Assembly: GCA_003598085.1 (NCBI GenBank)
Contig: QZKU01000137.1
Location: 1-13,329, forward strand
Length of the DNA stretch: 13,329 nt
Direction: 5' to 3'
From: Candidatus Abyssobacteria bacterium SURF_5
GTDB taxonomy: Bacteria; Abyssobacteria; SURF-5
Shown: positions 1-7,455 of the stretch, in pieces
How the letters are laid out: the number at the start of each line of letters is the position of its first letter
How positions within the stretch are numbered: position 1 is the first letter of the stretch
Translations under genes and position numbers: made by a program
The notes under the pieces: generated by a model
What the model was told of the DNA's origin: nothing
The model's database searches: none
The model's input: the letters and a program-made list of their open reading frames with translations, nothing else

Positions 1-27
1 GATACCACAAAAAGAGGCTATTGTCAA
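1..27 (-). promoter_or_regulatory. Candidate promoter cut by the left edge
   Basis: On the minus strand a perfect -35 hexamer TTGACA lies at 27-22. It is followed by a 17-nt spacer ending in TGG and then TATC at 4-1, where the window stops. TGG just before the hexamer would be an extended -10 (TGn). If the two unseen bases complete a TATCNN -10 box, this is a sigma70-type promoter for a gene left of the window. The same 17-bp spacing and TGn element occur at both other promoters proposed here. The -10 is incomplete, so the call is tentative. Confidence 0.4.
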
Positions 28-42
28 CCATAAATTAATATC

Positions 43-58
43 TTGAACTATAGTTCAA
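43..58. repeat. Perfect 16-bp palindrome, possible operator
   Basis: TTGAACTATAGTTCAA reads the same on both strands. It lies 15 bp upstream of the candidate minus-strand -35 box at 27-22, a common place for an activator or repressor site. No regulator gene is visible in the window, so the operator role is inference from symmetry and position. Confidence 0.45.
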
Positions 59-72
59 CAACTTTAATCGTC

Positions 73-89
73 GGACAGTCTCTCTGTCC
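73..89. repeat. Perfect 6-bp inverted repeat with 5-nt loop
   Basis: GGACAG (73-78) and CTGTCC (84-89) are exact reverse complements around the loop TCTCT. There is no T-tract on either side, so it is not a convincing terminator. It may be one arm of a larger dispersed element in this region. Confidence 0.4.
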
Positions 90-105
90 CTATATTTTCG
101 AAGAT

Positions 106-140
106 CTTCTTTGTGTCTCTGTGCCTTGGTTGTTGGTTTT
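106..140. repeat. Stretch resembling a dispersed TTTGTGTCTCTGTG-type repeat
   Basis: The core TTTGTGTCTCTGTG (110-123) followed by CCTTGGTTG resembles, from memory, short intergenic repeats built on TTTGTGTCTNTGTG units in many environmental bacterial genomes. Only one copy lies in this window, so the repeat status is inferred and not shown here. Confidence 0.3.
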
Positions 141-159
141 AAAAGCAGTCTATAGCAAG

Positions 160-180
160 ACAGTCTACAGTCTACAGTCC
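160..180. repeat. Three-unit 7-bp direct tandem repeat
   Basis: The heptamer ACAGTCT occurs back to back at 160-166 and 167-173, followed by a third copy with one change (ACAGTCC, 174-180). A degenerate relative, GCAGTCTA, lies at 145-152. Spacing and unit size do not fit CRISPR. It is a short microsatellite-like tract that leads directly into the hairpin at 180-200. Confidence 0.6.
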
Positions 181-200
181 ATCCCGCGAGGTGCGGGATG
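180..200. repeat. Perfect 8-bp stem hairpin with 5-nt loop
   Basis: CATCCCGC (180-187) pairs exactly with GCGGGATG (193-200) around GAGGT. The GC-rich stem is stable, but no T-tract follows on the minus strand, where the sequence continues into GACTGTAGACTG. It could protect the 3' end of the operon mRNA, or be part of a dispersed palindromic element. Of the structures in this gap it is the best candidate for marking the transcript end. Confidence 0.5.
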
Positions 201-213
201 TCCCTACACGGTA

Positions 214-244
214 GAGAGATTTTTCACTGCCGTTCAGAATGACA
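214..244 (-). repeat. Stretch resembling a dispersed GTCATTCTGA-type repeat
   Basis: On the minus strand this reads TGTCATTCTGAACGGCAGTG and continues into AAAAATCTC. It resembles, from memory, the TGTCATTCTGAGCGAAG...GAATCTC element scattered between genes in many uncultured bacterial genomes. Only a single copy is present here, so the match is a recollection that needs a genome-wide search. Confidence 0.3.
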
Positions 245-295
245 CAAGGGGGTGGTTAGTCTCGATACTCTGCGCCATCCGCGGATAAAGAGGCT

Positions 296-1891
296 TCAGG
301 AGGTTTCCTTCAGCTCGAGCACGAGGAGGCGCTGGCCTTTATGGGGGCCCCAGGGTTGCTCGAAGGTCTTGATGATCGAGAAGCGGGAGCGGTAGTCTTC
401 AGCGCCGCCGTAGCGCGTGAAAGCGAATTCAAGCATTCCCTCCCAATCGATGACGTACCGGATGCGTTCCTGCCGGAGATACGAAAACAGGTCGCCCGCC
501 TCAAGAAACGGAATGACGGAATCGTTTATGACTCCGTCGAGGTTCACCACCATCCTGTCGGAAAAGTAGCTGTAGATGCCGCAGTTGAACGAGCCGATCT
601 TTTCGTCCGGCGGAATCTGCTTTTGAATCCATGGGACCGCCTGCGCGTACATGGTCGAATGCAGGCTGTGCGTGCCGGCCGAGCCTCTGCCCTCGCGCCA
701 CGACGCAACGCCTGAGACGGCCGCATTGAGAAACAGGACGAGAAACGCGGCGAGCGAAAGCAGGCGAATCGATCGCTCATGCATCCTCTCCTTCAGCAAG
801 GTCGCGGCCGCGATAAACAATCCGGTGAAAATTACCAGATGGGCGGGATACAGATACCGATTCAGCGGCGCGAAGTTGGCGGCATAATATGACGCGTGCG
901 CAATCGGATAGAGAACGAAGACGAGCGCGGGCATCTCGATTCGCGTTCTCAGCGGCTTCCTGAAGACGGCGGCCGACAGCGCCAGCAGCATAACCAGCGC
1001 GAGCGGCCACAGCGGCATCAATCCGTAGACATGACCCGCCTCGGGCAGATACCGGACGATCATGTCCAGCCAATGCCCGAGAATTCCGCTGTCTCCCGCA
1101 GCTTCTCTCCCGATCCACAGCTTGAGCGCGCGATGGCTGTTCGGCAGCGCCGCGCCGGAGACGCGCCAACTGAATGCCAGCCACGGCATGATCAAGAGCA
1201 CTGCCGCAAGCGATACAGGAATGACGCGCGCCGACAGCCGCATCGCTTCTTCTTTTCTACGCATCCAGAAAAACAGCTGGTCGGCCGCCACGGCGAAACC
1301 GAGGAGCGCGCCGTCGAACCGCGCGAGCGCCGTCAACCCGAGCAACGCTCCGAGCTCAATGCCGCTCCGCACGGAAAGATGCTCGCGGCGCGGAAGATAA
1401 AAGGCGATCGTGCCGATCAGGAGCAGACCGAACAGCGCTGTCTCCAGGCCGCACATCGCGAGCGCGATCACGTTGTAATTGAACAGCCACAAAAATAATG
1501 CCGCGACGGCAACCCAGCGGTTTCCCGTCCTCACCACGATCCCGTAAATGAACAGCGCGGTCGCCACGTGGAAAAATGCGCAGAGCGTGAAGAGGAGGTG
1601 CACCGGCATCTTCGAGCCGCCCTCGAAGATGGAGACCAGCCCGAAAGATATCAGCATCCAGAGCGGGTGGAATCCGTTGGTCGGGTGAACGCCGTCGAGC
1701 GTGGCGCCCAGCCCCTGCGAAAGGCTCCTCGCCACCCCCAGATAATAAAAAACATCTTCGAACCCGAAATGGGAGAGGCTGACCTCGAGCGGAAGCCACG
1801 CGAGCAACAGACACAGAATCAACCCTGCGGCTGACAGAGCGCCGGCGAGGACTTTGTCGAGACGGGCGGGGAATGGATTGCTGCTGCTCAA
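296..1891 (-). CDS. Polytopic GT-C-type glycosyltransferase, putative
   Basis: A 531-residue integral membrane protein. It has a first membrane helix at about 14-36, many further helices to about 395, and a soluble C-terminal domain at about 405-531. Right after the first helix comes an acidic motif, GFEDVFYY (E45, D46), then HPTNGFHPLW (69-78). This is the arrangement expected of GT-C enzymes (ArnT/PMT-like), in which acidic residues in the first periplasmic loop take part in catalysis and the donor is usually a lipid-linked sugar. LARFDG at 189-194 also fits. Acceptor and sugar cannot be read from sequence. The start is a TTG at 1891, the only plausible one before the first helix, with a weak GGA Shine-Dalgarno. 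It begins 4 bp after the PilZ gene and is the last gene of the lptD operon. Family class is fairly secure; specificity is unknown. Confidence 0.75.
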   Translation of the reverse strand: MSSSNPFPARLDKVLAGALSAAGLILCLLLAWLPLEVSLSHFGFEDVFYYLGVARSLSQGLGATLDGVHPTNGFHPLWMLISFGLVSIFEGGSKMPVHLLFTLCAFFHVATALFIYGIVVRTGNRWVAVAALFLWLFNYNVIALAMCGLETALFGLLLIGTIAFYLPRREHLSVRSGIELGALLGLTALARFDGALLGFAVAADQLFFWMRRKEEAMRLSARVIPVSLAAVLLIMPWLAFSWRVSGAALPNSHRALKLWIGREAAGDSGILGHWLDMIVRYLPEAGHVYGLMPLWPLALVMLLALSAAVFRKPLRTRIEMPALVFVLYPIAHASYYAANFAPLNRYLYPAHLVIFTGLFIAAATLLKERMHERSIRLLSLAAFLVLFLNAAVSGVASWREGRGSAGTHSLHSTMYAQAVPWIQKQIPPDEKIGSFNCGIYSYFSDRMVVNLDGVINDSVIPFLEAGDLFSYLRQERIRYVIDWEGMLEFAFTRYGGAEDYRSRFSIIKTFEQPWGPHKGQRLLVLELKETS

Positions 1892-1895
1892 GAGT

Positions 1896-2324
1896 CTATT
1901 CCGGAATATTCTGAAGAAATGTGATTAGACGTTGCAGATTTCGCTGGTGTTTCTCCCTCATATGACGAAAACTCATGCCGATGATATACCCCTGCGTTTT
2001 CGTGGTCAGCTTATCGGCCCAAACGACGCGGCCATCGGTCTCTATTGGAGGAGCGACCGGGTTTTCAATAGCTATTTTCACCATCAGCCCGGGCGGGAGA
2101 CTGTGGTCCAGCTCGAGAGCGAGGCCGCGCTCGCTGATATTCAGGATATACGCGGTCTCTCCCTTCTGAAATTGGATATCCTGTGCCTTTACTGTCTTGC
2201 GGGAGGCGCCCGAAGGATTAAAGTCAAGGATTCCTTTTAAAGAGGTCTTGCAGGAATAACGCATGAATTTACGCCGTTCCCCTGTCTTCGCTTTTTTTCC
2301 GTTATCCCCCGGTTGCTTCTTCAT
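1896..2324 (-). CDS. PilZ-domain protein, likely c-di-GMP receptor
   Basis: A 142-residue soluble single-domain protein. The two PilZ signature motifs are both present: RKFMR (R18-xxx-R22) and NISERG (N62-x-S64-xx-G67). In this family they wrap around cyclic di-GMP. A beta-rich body follows, including DGRVVWAD and GYIIGMSF, and a C-terminal helix ends at 142. The first 15 residues are Lys-rich and probably flexible. The ATG at 2324 has a GAGG Shine-Dalgarno 5 nt upstream. It starts 10 bp after the UDP-xylose synthase gene and ends 4 bp before the glycosyltransferase, so it is almost certainly co-transcribed with both. A role in gating glycan synthesis or transfer by c-di-GMP is inference from context, comparable in logic to PilZ control of cellulose and alginate synthases. 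Confidence 0.85.
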   Translation of the reverse strand: MKKQPGDNGKKAKTGERRKFMRYSCKTSLKGILDFNPSGASRKTVKAQDIQFQKGETAYILNISERGLALELDHSLPPGLMVKIAIENPVAPPIETDGRVVWADKLTTKTQGYIIGMSFRHMREKHQRNLQRLITFLQNIPE

Positions 2325-2334
2325 AGGTTCCTCA

Positions 2335-3276
2335 CTAAGATGCTTGCATCCGCGTCCTGAAGAATTCTATTGTCCGCGCGAGTCCCACCCGCAAATCGAC
2401 TTTCGGCTCCCACTGAAGCGCCCTGCGCGCAAGTGTTATATCCGGCTGCCTCACCTTCGGATCATCGATCGGGAGCGGCTGCATGATAATCTCGCTGCCG
2501 CCACCAACGAGATCCCTCACCAGTTTTGCCAGCTCGAGCACGGACATCTCATTGGGATTTCCCACATTCACCGGCCCGCATTGCTCTGAATGCAGCAATC
2601 GAAAGATACCGTCCACCAGATCGTCGACGTAACAGAAGCTCCGGGTCTGCGAGCCGTCGCCGTACACGGTCAGCGGCTTGCCGGCAAGAGCCTGCGTGAT
2701 GAAATTGGATACTACCCTTCCGTCCTGCGGGCGCATCCGCGGCCCGTACGTGTTGAAAATCCTCGCGATGCGCGTCTGCATTTTGTGGACCCGGTGATAC
2801 GCCATCACAAGCGCCTCGGCGAAACGCTTCGCCTCATCGTATACTCCCCGCGGGCCGATGGGATTAACGTTGCCCCAATACGATTCCGGCTGCGGATGGA
2901 TCAGCGGGTCGCCGTAAACTTCCGAGGTCGAGGCCAGCAGCAGTCGCGCACCCTTGTCCTTCGCAAGGCCGAGCACTTTATGTGTTCCGAGCGCGCCCAC
3001 CTTCAATGTCTGGATCGGAAGTTCGAGGTAATCGATCGGGCTGGCGGGGGAGGCGAAATGAAGAACGTACTGCAGCGAACCCCCGACATAGATATATTCG
3101 GTCACATCGTGCTGGATGAATTTGAAATGCGGATTTCCGAACAGATGCGAGATGTTGTCGCACGTGCCCGTGATCAGGCTGTCGACGCAAATGACGTCGT
3201 ATCCTTCTCCGATGAATCGGTCGCACAGGTGCGAACCCAGAAACCCGGCGCCGCCGGTGATCAGTACCCTGGCCAA
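2335..3276 (-). CDS. uxs: UDP-glucuronate decarboxylase (UDP-xylose synthase)
   Basis: Converts UDP-glucuronate to UDP-xylose and CO2 in the cytosol with bound NAD. It is an extended short-chain dehydrogenase of 313 residues, normal for bacterial UXS. The Rossmann motif GGAGFLG is at 8-14 and the catalytic YxxxK is Y146-DEA-K150. Highly family-specific segments are ASPASPIDY (75-83), TSEVYGDP (117-124), [20 protein letters not shown] (131-150) and [10 protein letters not shown] (172-181). I place the start at a TTG (3276) because AAGGAGG lies 5 nt upstream and the protein then begins MARVLITGG. An ATG at 3357 would add 27 unrelated residues and overlap the previous gene by 70 bp. The gap to the upstream SDR gene is 11 bp. 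No UDP-glucose dehydrogenase, needed to make its substrate, is in the window. Confidence 0.92.
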   Translation of the reverse strand: MARVLITGGAGFLGSHLCDRFIGEGYDVICVDSLITGTCDNISHLFGNPHFKFIQHDVTEYIYVGGSLQYVLHFASPASPIDYLELPIQTLKVGALGTHKVLGLAKDKGARLLLASTSEVYGDPLIHPQPESYWGNVNPIGPRGVYDEAKRFAEALVMAYHRVHKMQTRIARIFNTYGPRMRPQDGRVVSNFITQALAGKPLTVYGDGSQTRSFCYVDDLVDGIFRLLHSEQCGPVNVGNPNEMSVLELAKLVRDLVGGGSEIIMQPLPIDDPKVRQPDITLARRALQWEPKVDLRVGLARTIEFFRTRMQAS

Positions 3277-3287
3277 ATATTCCTCCT

Positions 3288-4238
3288 TCAGGTATTCCTG
3301 CGCCAGTATTCGACCATGTCTCCAAGCGTCTTTGCCAGTGGAATGCTCGGCTTCCATCCGATGGCTTTCTGAATCTTCCCGTAATCGCCGCGTATCTCCT
3401 CGACGTCGCTCGGGCGCGTGCGGTCGGCCGATTCGACCACCTTCAGCTCGCGCCCCGAATACGCCATCAGCATTTCAAGCAGCGCGCTCACCGACACGGA
3501 TGCCCCCGAACAGATATTGTAGACTTCGCACGAGTCGCCGCCCTTCAGGATATCGCGATACGCGCGCACGACGTCCCTCACATCGAGGAAATCGCGCTTC
3601 GGCCGCAGATTGCCGACATGAATTTCGGGAGTGCGCCGCCCCTTCTCCGCCTCGACTATCTGTCGCGCAAAATCGGAGCACACGAAACGCGGCGACTGGC
3701 GCGGGCCGGTATGATTGAACGGGCGCACGCGCACGACGTGCAGATGGCTGTTCAGGCCGTATTCATACGCGAGCATGCTCGCGCTCACTTTGCTGACCGA
3801 ATACGGGTTCGTCGGCCTCAACGGGTTTTCCTCGCGAATGGGAAGCTCGCTCTGCTTGACGCGCCCGTACTCATCGGCCGAGCCCACGAACAGAACGCGC
3901 GGGCGATTTTTGAGTTTTCGCGCCGCCTCCAGGAGATTCAATGTGCCCAGCAGGTTGATCTTGAACGTTATCCGCGGATCAACGACCGAGTCCGGAATGA
4001 AAGTGAGCGCAGCCAGATGATAGATGCAGTCGGGTTTCGCCTGAGCGACTGCGCGATTCGTCGTTTCGACGTCCCGCAGATCGCAGTCGAGCAACTGCAC
4101 GTGCGAGAGCAGCGGCTTCAGATTCTGAAGATTCTCATCCGGCAGCCTGGTCCCGGCCACGTTCTCGCCGTCGCTCAGCAGCAGTTCGGCGAGATATGAC
4201 CCGGCAAAGCCTGCGATTCCGGTTATCAACGCTTTCAC
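3288..4238 (-). CDS. Nucleotide-sugar SDR, GDP-4-keto-6-deoxymannose reductase (Rmd)-like
   Basis: An NAD(P)-dependent extended SDR of 316 residues. The cofactor loop is GIAGFAG (7-13), with GSADEYG (119-125) and the catalytic Y146-SVS-K150. The stretch [12 protein letters not shown] (172-183), followed by VCSDFARQI and [20 protein letters not shown] (208-227), is typical of Rmd, which reduces GDP-4-dehydro-6-deoxy-D-mannose to GDP-D-rhamnose. The related dehydratase Gmd usually has NHESPRRG at the equivalent place, so Gmd is less likely. No gmd gene is in the window, leaving the true substrate open. The GTG start at 4238 has AGAAGGA 8 nt upstream. An ATG at 4277 would add 13 residues, lies inside a hairpin and lacks a ribosome site. 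Third gene of the lptD operon. Confidence 0.75.
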   Translation of the reverse strand: MKALITGIAGFAGSYLAELLLSDGENVAGTRLPDENLQNLKPLLSHVQLLDCDLRDVETTNRAVAQAKPDCIYHLAALTFIPDSVVDPRITFKINLLGTLNLLEAARKLKNRPRVLFVGSADEYGRVKQSELPIREENPLRPTNPYSVSKVSASMLAYEYGLNSHLHVVRVRPFNHTGPRQSPRFVCSDFARQIVEAEKGRRTPEIHVGNLRPKRDFLDVRDVVRAYRDILKGGDSCEVYNICSGASVSVSALLEMLMAYSGRELKVVESADRTRPSDVEEIRGDYGKIQKAIGWKPSIPLAKTLGDMVEYWRRNT

Positions 4239-4259
4239 ATCAATGGTCCTTCTGCAAAA

Positions 4260-4283
4260 CGAGGGGCATGAGAACATGCCTCG
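4260..4283 (-). terminator. Hairpin plus short T-run inside the operon, possible attenuator or processing site
   Basis: In the 49-bp gap between the epimerase and Rmd-like genes, GGCATG (4265-4270) pairs with CATGCC (4275-4280) around a 4-nt loop. It extends by CGA/TCG across a 2-nt bulge. On the minus strand the stem is followed at once by TTTT (4259-4256), and the Shine-Dalgarno for the next gene starts a few bases later. The short T-run predicts partial termination or an RNA processing point rather than a full stop, since the genes on both sides form one functional set. Confidence 0.4.
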
Positions 4284-4287
4284 AACA

Positions 4288-5250
4288 TCATCGGGAAAAA
4301 TACTCGATCACTTTCCGCAGCAACTGCTCGAGCGACGTCTTCGGCTCGAAGCCGACCAACTTCCTTGCCTTGCTGATATCGGGCACGCGCCTGTGAAGGT
4401 CTTCGAAACCCTTCTCATACGCCTGCTCATAGGGCACATATTCAATTTTCGAATTGCTGTTGGTCATGCGGACAATCTTGTGCGCGAGCTCCGAAATGGT
4501 GATCGGCTCGGTCGAACCAAGATTAAATATCTCGCCCTCGGCCTTCGGATGCTCCGCCAGCGCAATGGTGCCCTCGACGATATCGTCAATATAAGAAAAA
4601 CAGCGTATCTGTTTTCCATCGCCGTACACGAGCAGCGGGTGACCCAGCAGAGCGGCCTTCACAAAGCGGGGAATGACCATGCCGTACTCGCCGGTCTGCC
4701 GCGGGCCGCACGTGTTGAAATAGCGAAGCGCGACGACCGGCAGTTTCTTTTCCCGCCAATACGCGAGCGCAAGAAACTCGTCGAACGCCTTGGTGCACGA
4801 GTAGCCCCAGCGCGAGATCGCGGTCGAGCCGAGTATCCTGTCGTCGTCTTCGCTTAGCCGGTCCTTCTCGTTCTTCCCGTAAATTTCGGAGGTGGACGCC
4901 AGGATCACCTTCCGCTTGTGACGGTTGGCGGATTCGAAAACGTTTTCCGTTCCCTTGATATTGATCCGCAGCGAATTGAGCGGATTGTCGATGATGTATT
5001 TGACTCCAACCGCAGCCGCCAGATGATACACCATTTGGCACTGCGATACCAACGAATCGACGGTGGAAGCGTCGAGAATCGTTCCGAGCACGAATGAAAA
5101 CTTCGGGTCCCCCTGAAGATGCTCGATGTTGTCGCGGCTGCCGGTCGATAGATCGTCAAGCACGCTCACGTGGTTTCCCCGCTTCGTCAGGGCCTCTGCA
5201 AGATGCGACCCGATGAAGCCGGCGCCGCCGGTTACCAGAATGTCGGCCAC
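4288..5250 (-). CDS. NAD-dependent nucleotide-sugar epimerase/dehydratase
   Basis: A 320-residue extended SDR with Rossmann motif GGAGFIG (8-14), TSEIYGKNE (120-128) and catalytic Y150-SCT-K154. It also has RYFNTCGPRQTGEYG (176-190), a sugar-nucleotide domain segment YGDGKQIRCFSYIDD (209-223), and a C-terminal RRVPDISKAR (287-296). This is a GalE/UXS-related clade common in polysaccharide clusters; reaction and substrate cannot be fixed from motifs. It may be a UDP-hexose or UDP-hexuronate 4-epimerase. The GTG start at 5250 lies inside lptD, overlapping its last 19 bp, with GAGGA 6-7 nt upstream, so translation is probably coupled to lptD. The next gene follows after 49 bp containing a hairpin. 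Family call is firm, precise activity open. Confidence 0.8.
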   Translation of the reverse strand: MADILVTGGAGFIGSHLAEALTKRGNHVSVLDDLSTGSRDNIEHLQGDPKFSFVLGTILDASTVDSLVSQCQMVYHLAAAVGVKYIIDNPLNSLRINIKGTENVFESANRHKRKVILASTSEIYGKNEKDRLSEDDDRILGSTAISRWGYSCTKAFDEFLALAYWREKKLPVVALRYFNTCGPRQTGEYGMVIPRFVKAALLGHPLLVYGDGKQIRCFSYIDDIVEGTIALAEHPKAEGEIFNLGSTEPITISELAHKIVRMTNSNSKIEYVPYEQAYEKGFEDLHRRVPDISKARKLVGFEPKTSLEQLLRKVIEYFSR

Positions 5251-7352
5251 TGCTTTTCCTCGATCGGTTCTATGTCGGTTGTCCGTTCGATCCGCCTCAT
5301 GGGGAACGCGGTTATATTAACGAGCGCCATGATCGAAGTCGCCTCGCGCCGGTCCCGAAGAACGAGAAAGAACTCCAGACAGTCCAGGCTGTGCCACACC
5401 CACAACTCCTGATATGAAAGCTCGTCTTCGGAAAAATCATATCGTTGCTCGAAGCCCGCACGCCACACCGGACCGAAGGATTTACTGGCCGCGTACACGA
5501 GCTGTGTTGTCGAAGGACTCTCCAAACTGTCGCCGTGAGTCGCACCGATATGAGCCTCAAACAGCTCCGGATTCGAGTACCTGAGGATGGCGCTTGCCAG
5601 GTCGTTGCGGGTCTCGTCCCTGAAATCGCTGAACGCCTTCAGCACCAGTTGCCAGTGCGGAATCGGAATGATCCAGAGCTCGTTGTCGAGCTCGGCAAGC
5701 TTGTCTTCGCCGTCATCGAATTCCACTCCCGCCGTTATCCGGTATTGGAGCACCTCGCGCTTGAGGCCGTCCCGCCGCTTGGCTTGCAGATAGTTGCGCA
5801 CCTCGATCTCGACTGAATTCGCGCGGTCGATCCGATCGACGTTGTCGAATTGCAGCAGGTCCTCCGGCCTGTCGTCGGGCTCGGGCCTGAACCGGTACGT
5901 CACCGTCGGCACCATGACGTGCCGGAAGTTCGAATACATGGGAAACAGCGAACCGTATACCCGCTGAACCTTTGTCTGCGCCGCCACGCCGGTGGACCAG
6001 GAGAGGCGGAATTCATCATCTTCCTCGTCCAGAGTATCAGAGTAATACGTCGCATCCCCTTCAACAAACGGAACGAATTCAAGCCTGTTCCACAAGCGCA
6101 CCGGGTACGCAATTCGCGCATCGGTGAAATTGCGCGCGGTATGGAAATCCTCCGGCTCATGGTTCAGGTAAGCGCTCTGATTTCCGCCGCTGAAGAAGAA
6201 GCCGGTATCGCCGATCCGCTGCTCGAGCAGTTCAAGCCTCAACTGGGGGAAGCGCTCGACCTGCTCAACATAATCCGCCAGCCGCACGCTGGTCAGGAAC
6301 GATATCACGTCGTGGGTTCCCGTTCGCTCGAGATTGAAGAACGACTGCGGCGGCTCGCGGTCTTCATATTTATCAAATGAATAGGTTTTCAAGAATTCTT
6401 CGTCGGTGTTGTATTCGGCGCGAAAAATCGCGTTCCACTCGTGCGGCAGGTTCTGCCGATAAAACGCGTATGCGGTCCCCCTGTGTTCATCCACGCCCGG
6501 CTCTTCGGCCTCGTCGCTCAAGTCGTAAATGTAGAACGTGTCGAACCAGCCGCGGCCATCTCCCTCGAACAGCTCGAGCTCGCCGTCCAATCCCGCGCCG
6601 ACACCGCTCTCAGTGAACGCGCGAACGTGCGGTTTCAGCGAGACGCCTTCCGCCGGCTCCACTTCATATGCCAGCCCGAGATAAGCGCCGACGTCCGATT
6701 GGGTGCCGGCTTCCAGTTCGATGGGAGGAACCCGGGTGTCGAGGTCCTGCGAATAATACGGGAAATAGAAAATCGGGACCGGCCCCGCAAACAGCGTGAG
6801 GTTTCGGGCGGTGATCCGTTCGTCGGGGACAACCTCGACAGAGCGCGCCCTCAGCGCGTAATGCGGGTCCGGCAATTCGCATGTGGTCAGCGATGCGTTG
6901 CGTACCGCGTACTCGCCCGACGGAACCCTCTGAATCTCCTCGGCCGATACATACCACGGATCGTTGTACCCGCGCGCTTCGTAGAAGACGCCTTCACCCG
7001 CCGAAAAATCATACAGGCCGCGCGTCCCTTCAACAACGGCGCCGCGGCTTGTTGCCTTCACGTTGCCTTCGATCTCCGCAAGCTCGCGAAGCGTATTGAT
7101 GACTGCCCGATCGCCCTCCAGTTTGCTCTCCGCCTGCACGATCTCGACATTGCCCTCTCCGGTGACAATGCCGGTGTCTCTGTCATACGTGACCCTGTCC
7201 GCGGAGAAGTAAACCGGTTCCTCCTTGCTGAAAAGGATCAGTTCGTCCTCGTTCAGGCGCTCCTCGGCCCATCCGGGTTTACTTACAGGAAACACCACAA
7301 GCATGAACACCCAGAAGAAAAGGCGCCTTCCCCTCGCCCGGCTGCTCGGCAT
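5232..7352 (-). CDS. lptD: LPS-assembly protein LptD (OstA/Imp)
   Basis: The outer-membrane beta-barrel that inserts LPS into the outer leaflet at the end of the Lpt bridge. The 706-residue product has a signal peptide (about 1-29, cleavage near GWAEE). An N-terminal LptA/OstA-like beta-jellyroll follows at about 45-170, with YFSADRVTYDRDTGIVTGEG at 48-67. The rest is a long barrel of alternating aromatic/polar strands ending in PTFW, an aromatic C-terminus as expected for BAM substrates. Only two cysteines are present, C158 in TTCELPD and C658 in SLDCLEFF, at the places that form inter-domain disulfides in the four-cysteine E. coli protein. It is somewhat shorter than E. coli LptD (784). The ATG at 7352 has GAGGAG 8 nt upstream and a promoter about 100 bp upstream. 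First gene of the glycan operon; its 3' end overlaps the epimerase start. Confidence 0.9.
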   Translation of the reverse strand: MPSSRARGRRLFFWVFMLVVFPVSKPGWAEERLNEDELILFSKEEPVYFSADRVTYDRDTGIVTGEGNVEIVQAESKLEGDRAVINTLRELAEIEGNVKATSRGAVVEGTRGLYDFSAGEGVFYEARGYNDPWYVSAEEIQRVPSGEYAVRNASLTTCELPDPHYALRARSVEVVPDERITARNLTLFAGPVPIFYFPYYSQDLDTRVPPIELEAGTQSDVGAYLGLAYEVEPAEGVSLKPHVRAFTESGVGAGLDGELELFEGDGRGWFDTFYIYDLSDEAEEPGVDEHRGTAYAFYRQNLPHEWNAIFRAEYNTDEEFLKTYSFDKYEDREPPQSFFNLERTGTHDVISFLTSVRLADYVEQVERFPQLRLELLEQRIGDTGFFFSGGNQSAYLNHEPEDFHTARNFTDARIAYPVRLWNRLEFVPFVEGDATYYSDTLDEEDDEFRLSWSTGVAAQTKVQRVYGSLFPMYSNFRHVMVPTVTYRFRPEPDDRPEDLLQFDNVDRIDRANSVEIEVRNYLQAKRRDGLKREVLQYRITAGVEFDDGEDKLAELDNELWIIPIPHWQLVLKAFSDFRDETRNDLASAILRYSNPELFEAHIGATHGDSLESPSTTQLVYAASKSFGPVWRAGFEQRYDFSEDELSYQELWVWHSLDCLEFFLVLRDRREATSIMALVNITAFPMRRIERTTDIEPIEEKQWPTFW

Positions 7353-7455
7353 CCCGTCCGCTCCTCAATTCTGCGCATGCGTGTGATAACCGCGGCCGCC
7401 CTCTGGTCGGATTTCATGTCACATCGGCGGCAATTGGAATGCAGATAACTGGAGG

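Larger units (their letters stand above)
1..295. other. Gene-free intergenic region rich in inverted and short repeats
   Basis: No credible gene lies between the stop of the glycosyltransferase gene and the left edge. An 81-codon plus-strand reading frame at 43-288 runs through the repeats and has no protein-like features. The region holds a 16-bp palindrome, two perfect short hairpins, a 7-bp tandem repeat, two stretches resembling dispersed intergenic repeats, and a 10-bp palindrome ATCCGCGGAT at 277-286. The first 60 bases are clearly more AT-rich than the genes. I see no hairpin followed by a T-tract on the minus strand, so the end of the upstream operon is not marked by a classical intrinsic terminator here. 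Confidence 0.6.

Noticed and set aside
145-180. Possible CRISPR array from repeated ACAGTCT units
   Set aside because: Units are 7 bp and directly adjacent, with no spacers and no cas genes nearby.
43-288. 81-codon plus-strand frame in the intergenic region
   Set aside because: Runs through palindromes and tandem repeats, has no Shine-Dalgarno worth noting and no recognisable domain.
3277-3357. N-terminal extension of the UDP-xylose synthase from an ATG at 3357
   Set aside because: It would overlap the previous gene by 70 bp, has no homology to the family and lacks the AAGGAGG site that serves the TTG at 3276.
2590-3372. 260-codon plus-strand reading frame opposite the UDP-xylose synthase gene
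   Set aside because: Complement of a strongly conserved enzyme gene; no protein-like motifs of its own.
4239-4277. ATG start at 4277 for the Rmd-like gene
   Set aside because: The codon lies inside a hairpin and lacks a Shine-Dalgarno; the GTG at 4238 has AGAAGGA and begins at the Rossmann fold.
6441-7448. 335-codon plus-strand reading frame opposite lptD
   Set aside because: Arg-rich with no family motifs; it overlaps the well-supported lptD and its promoter region.
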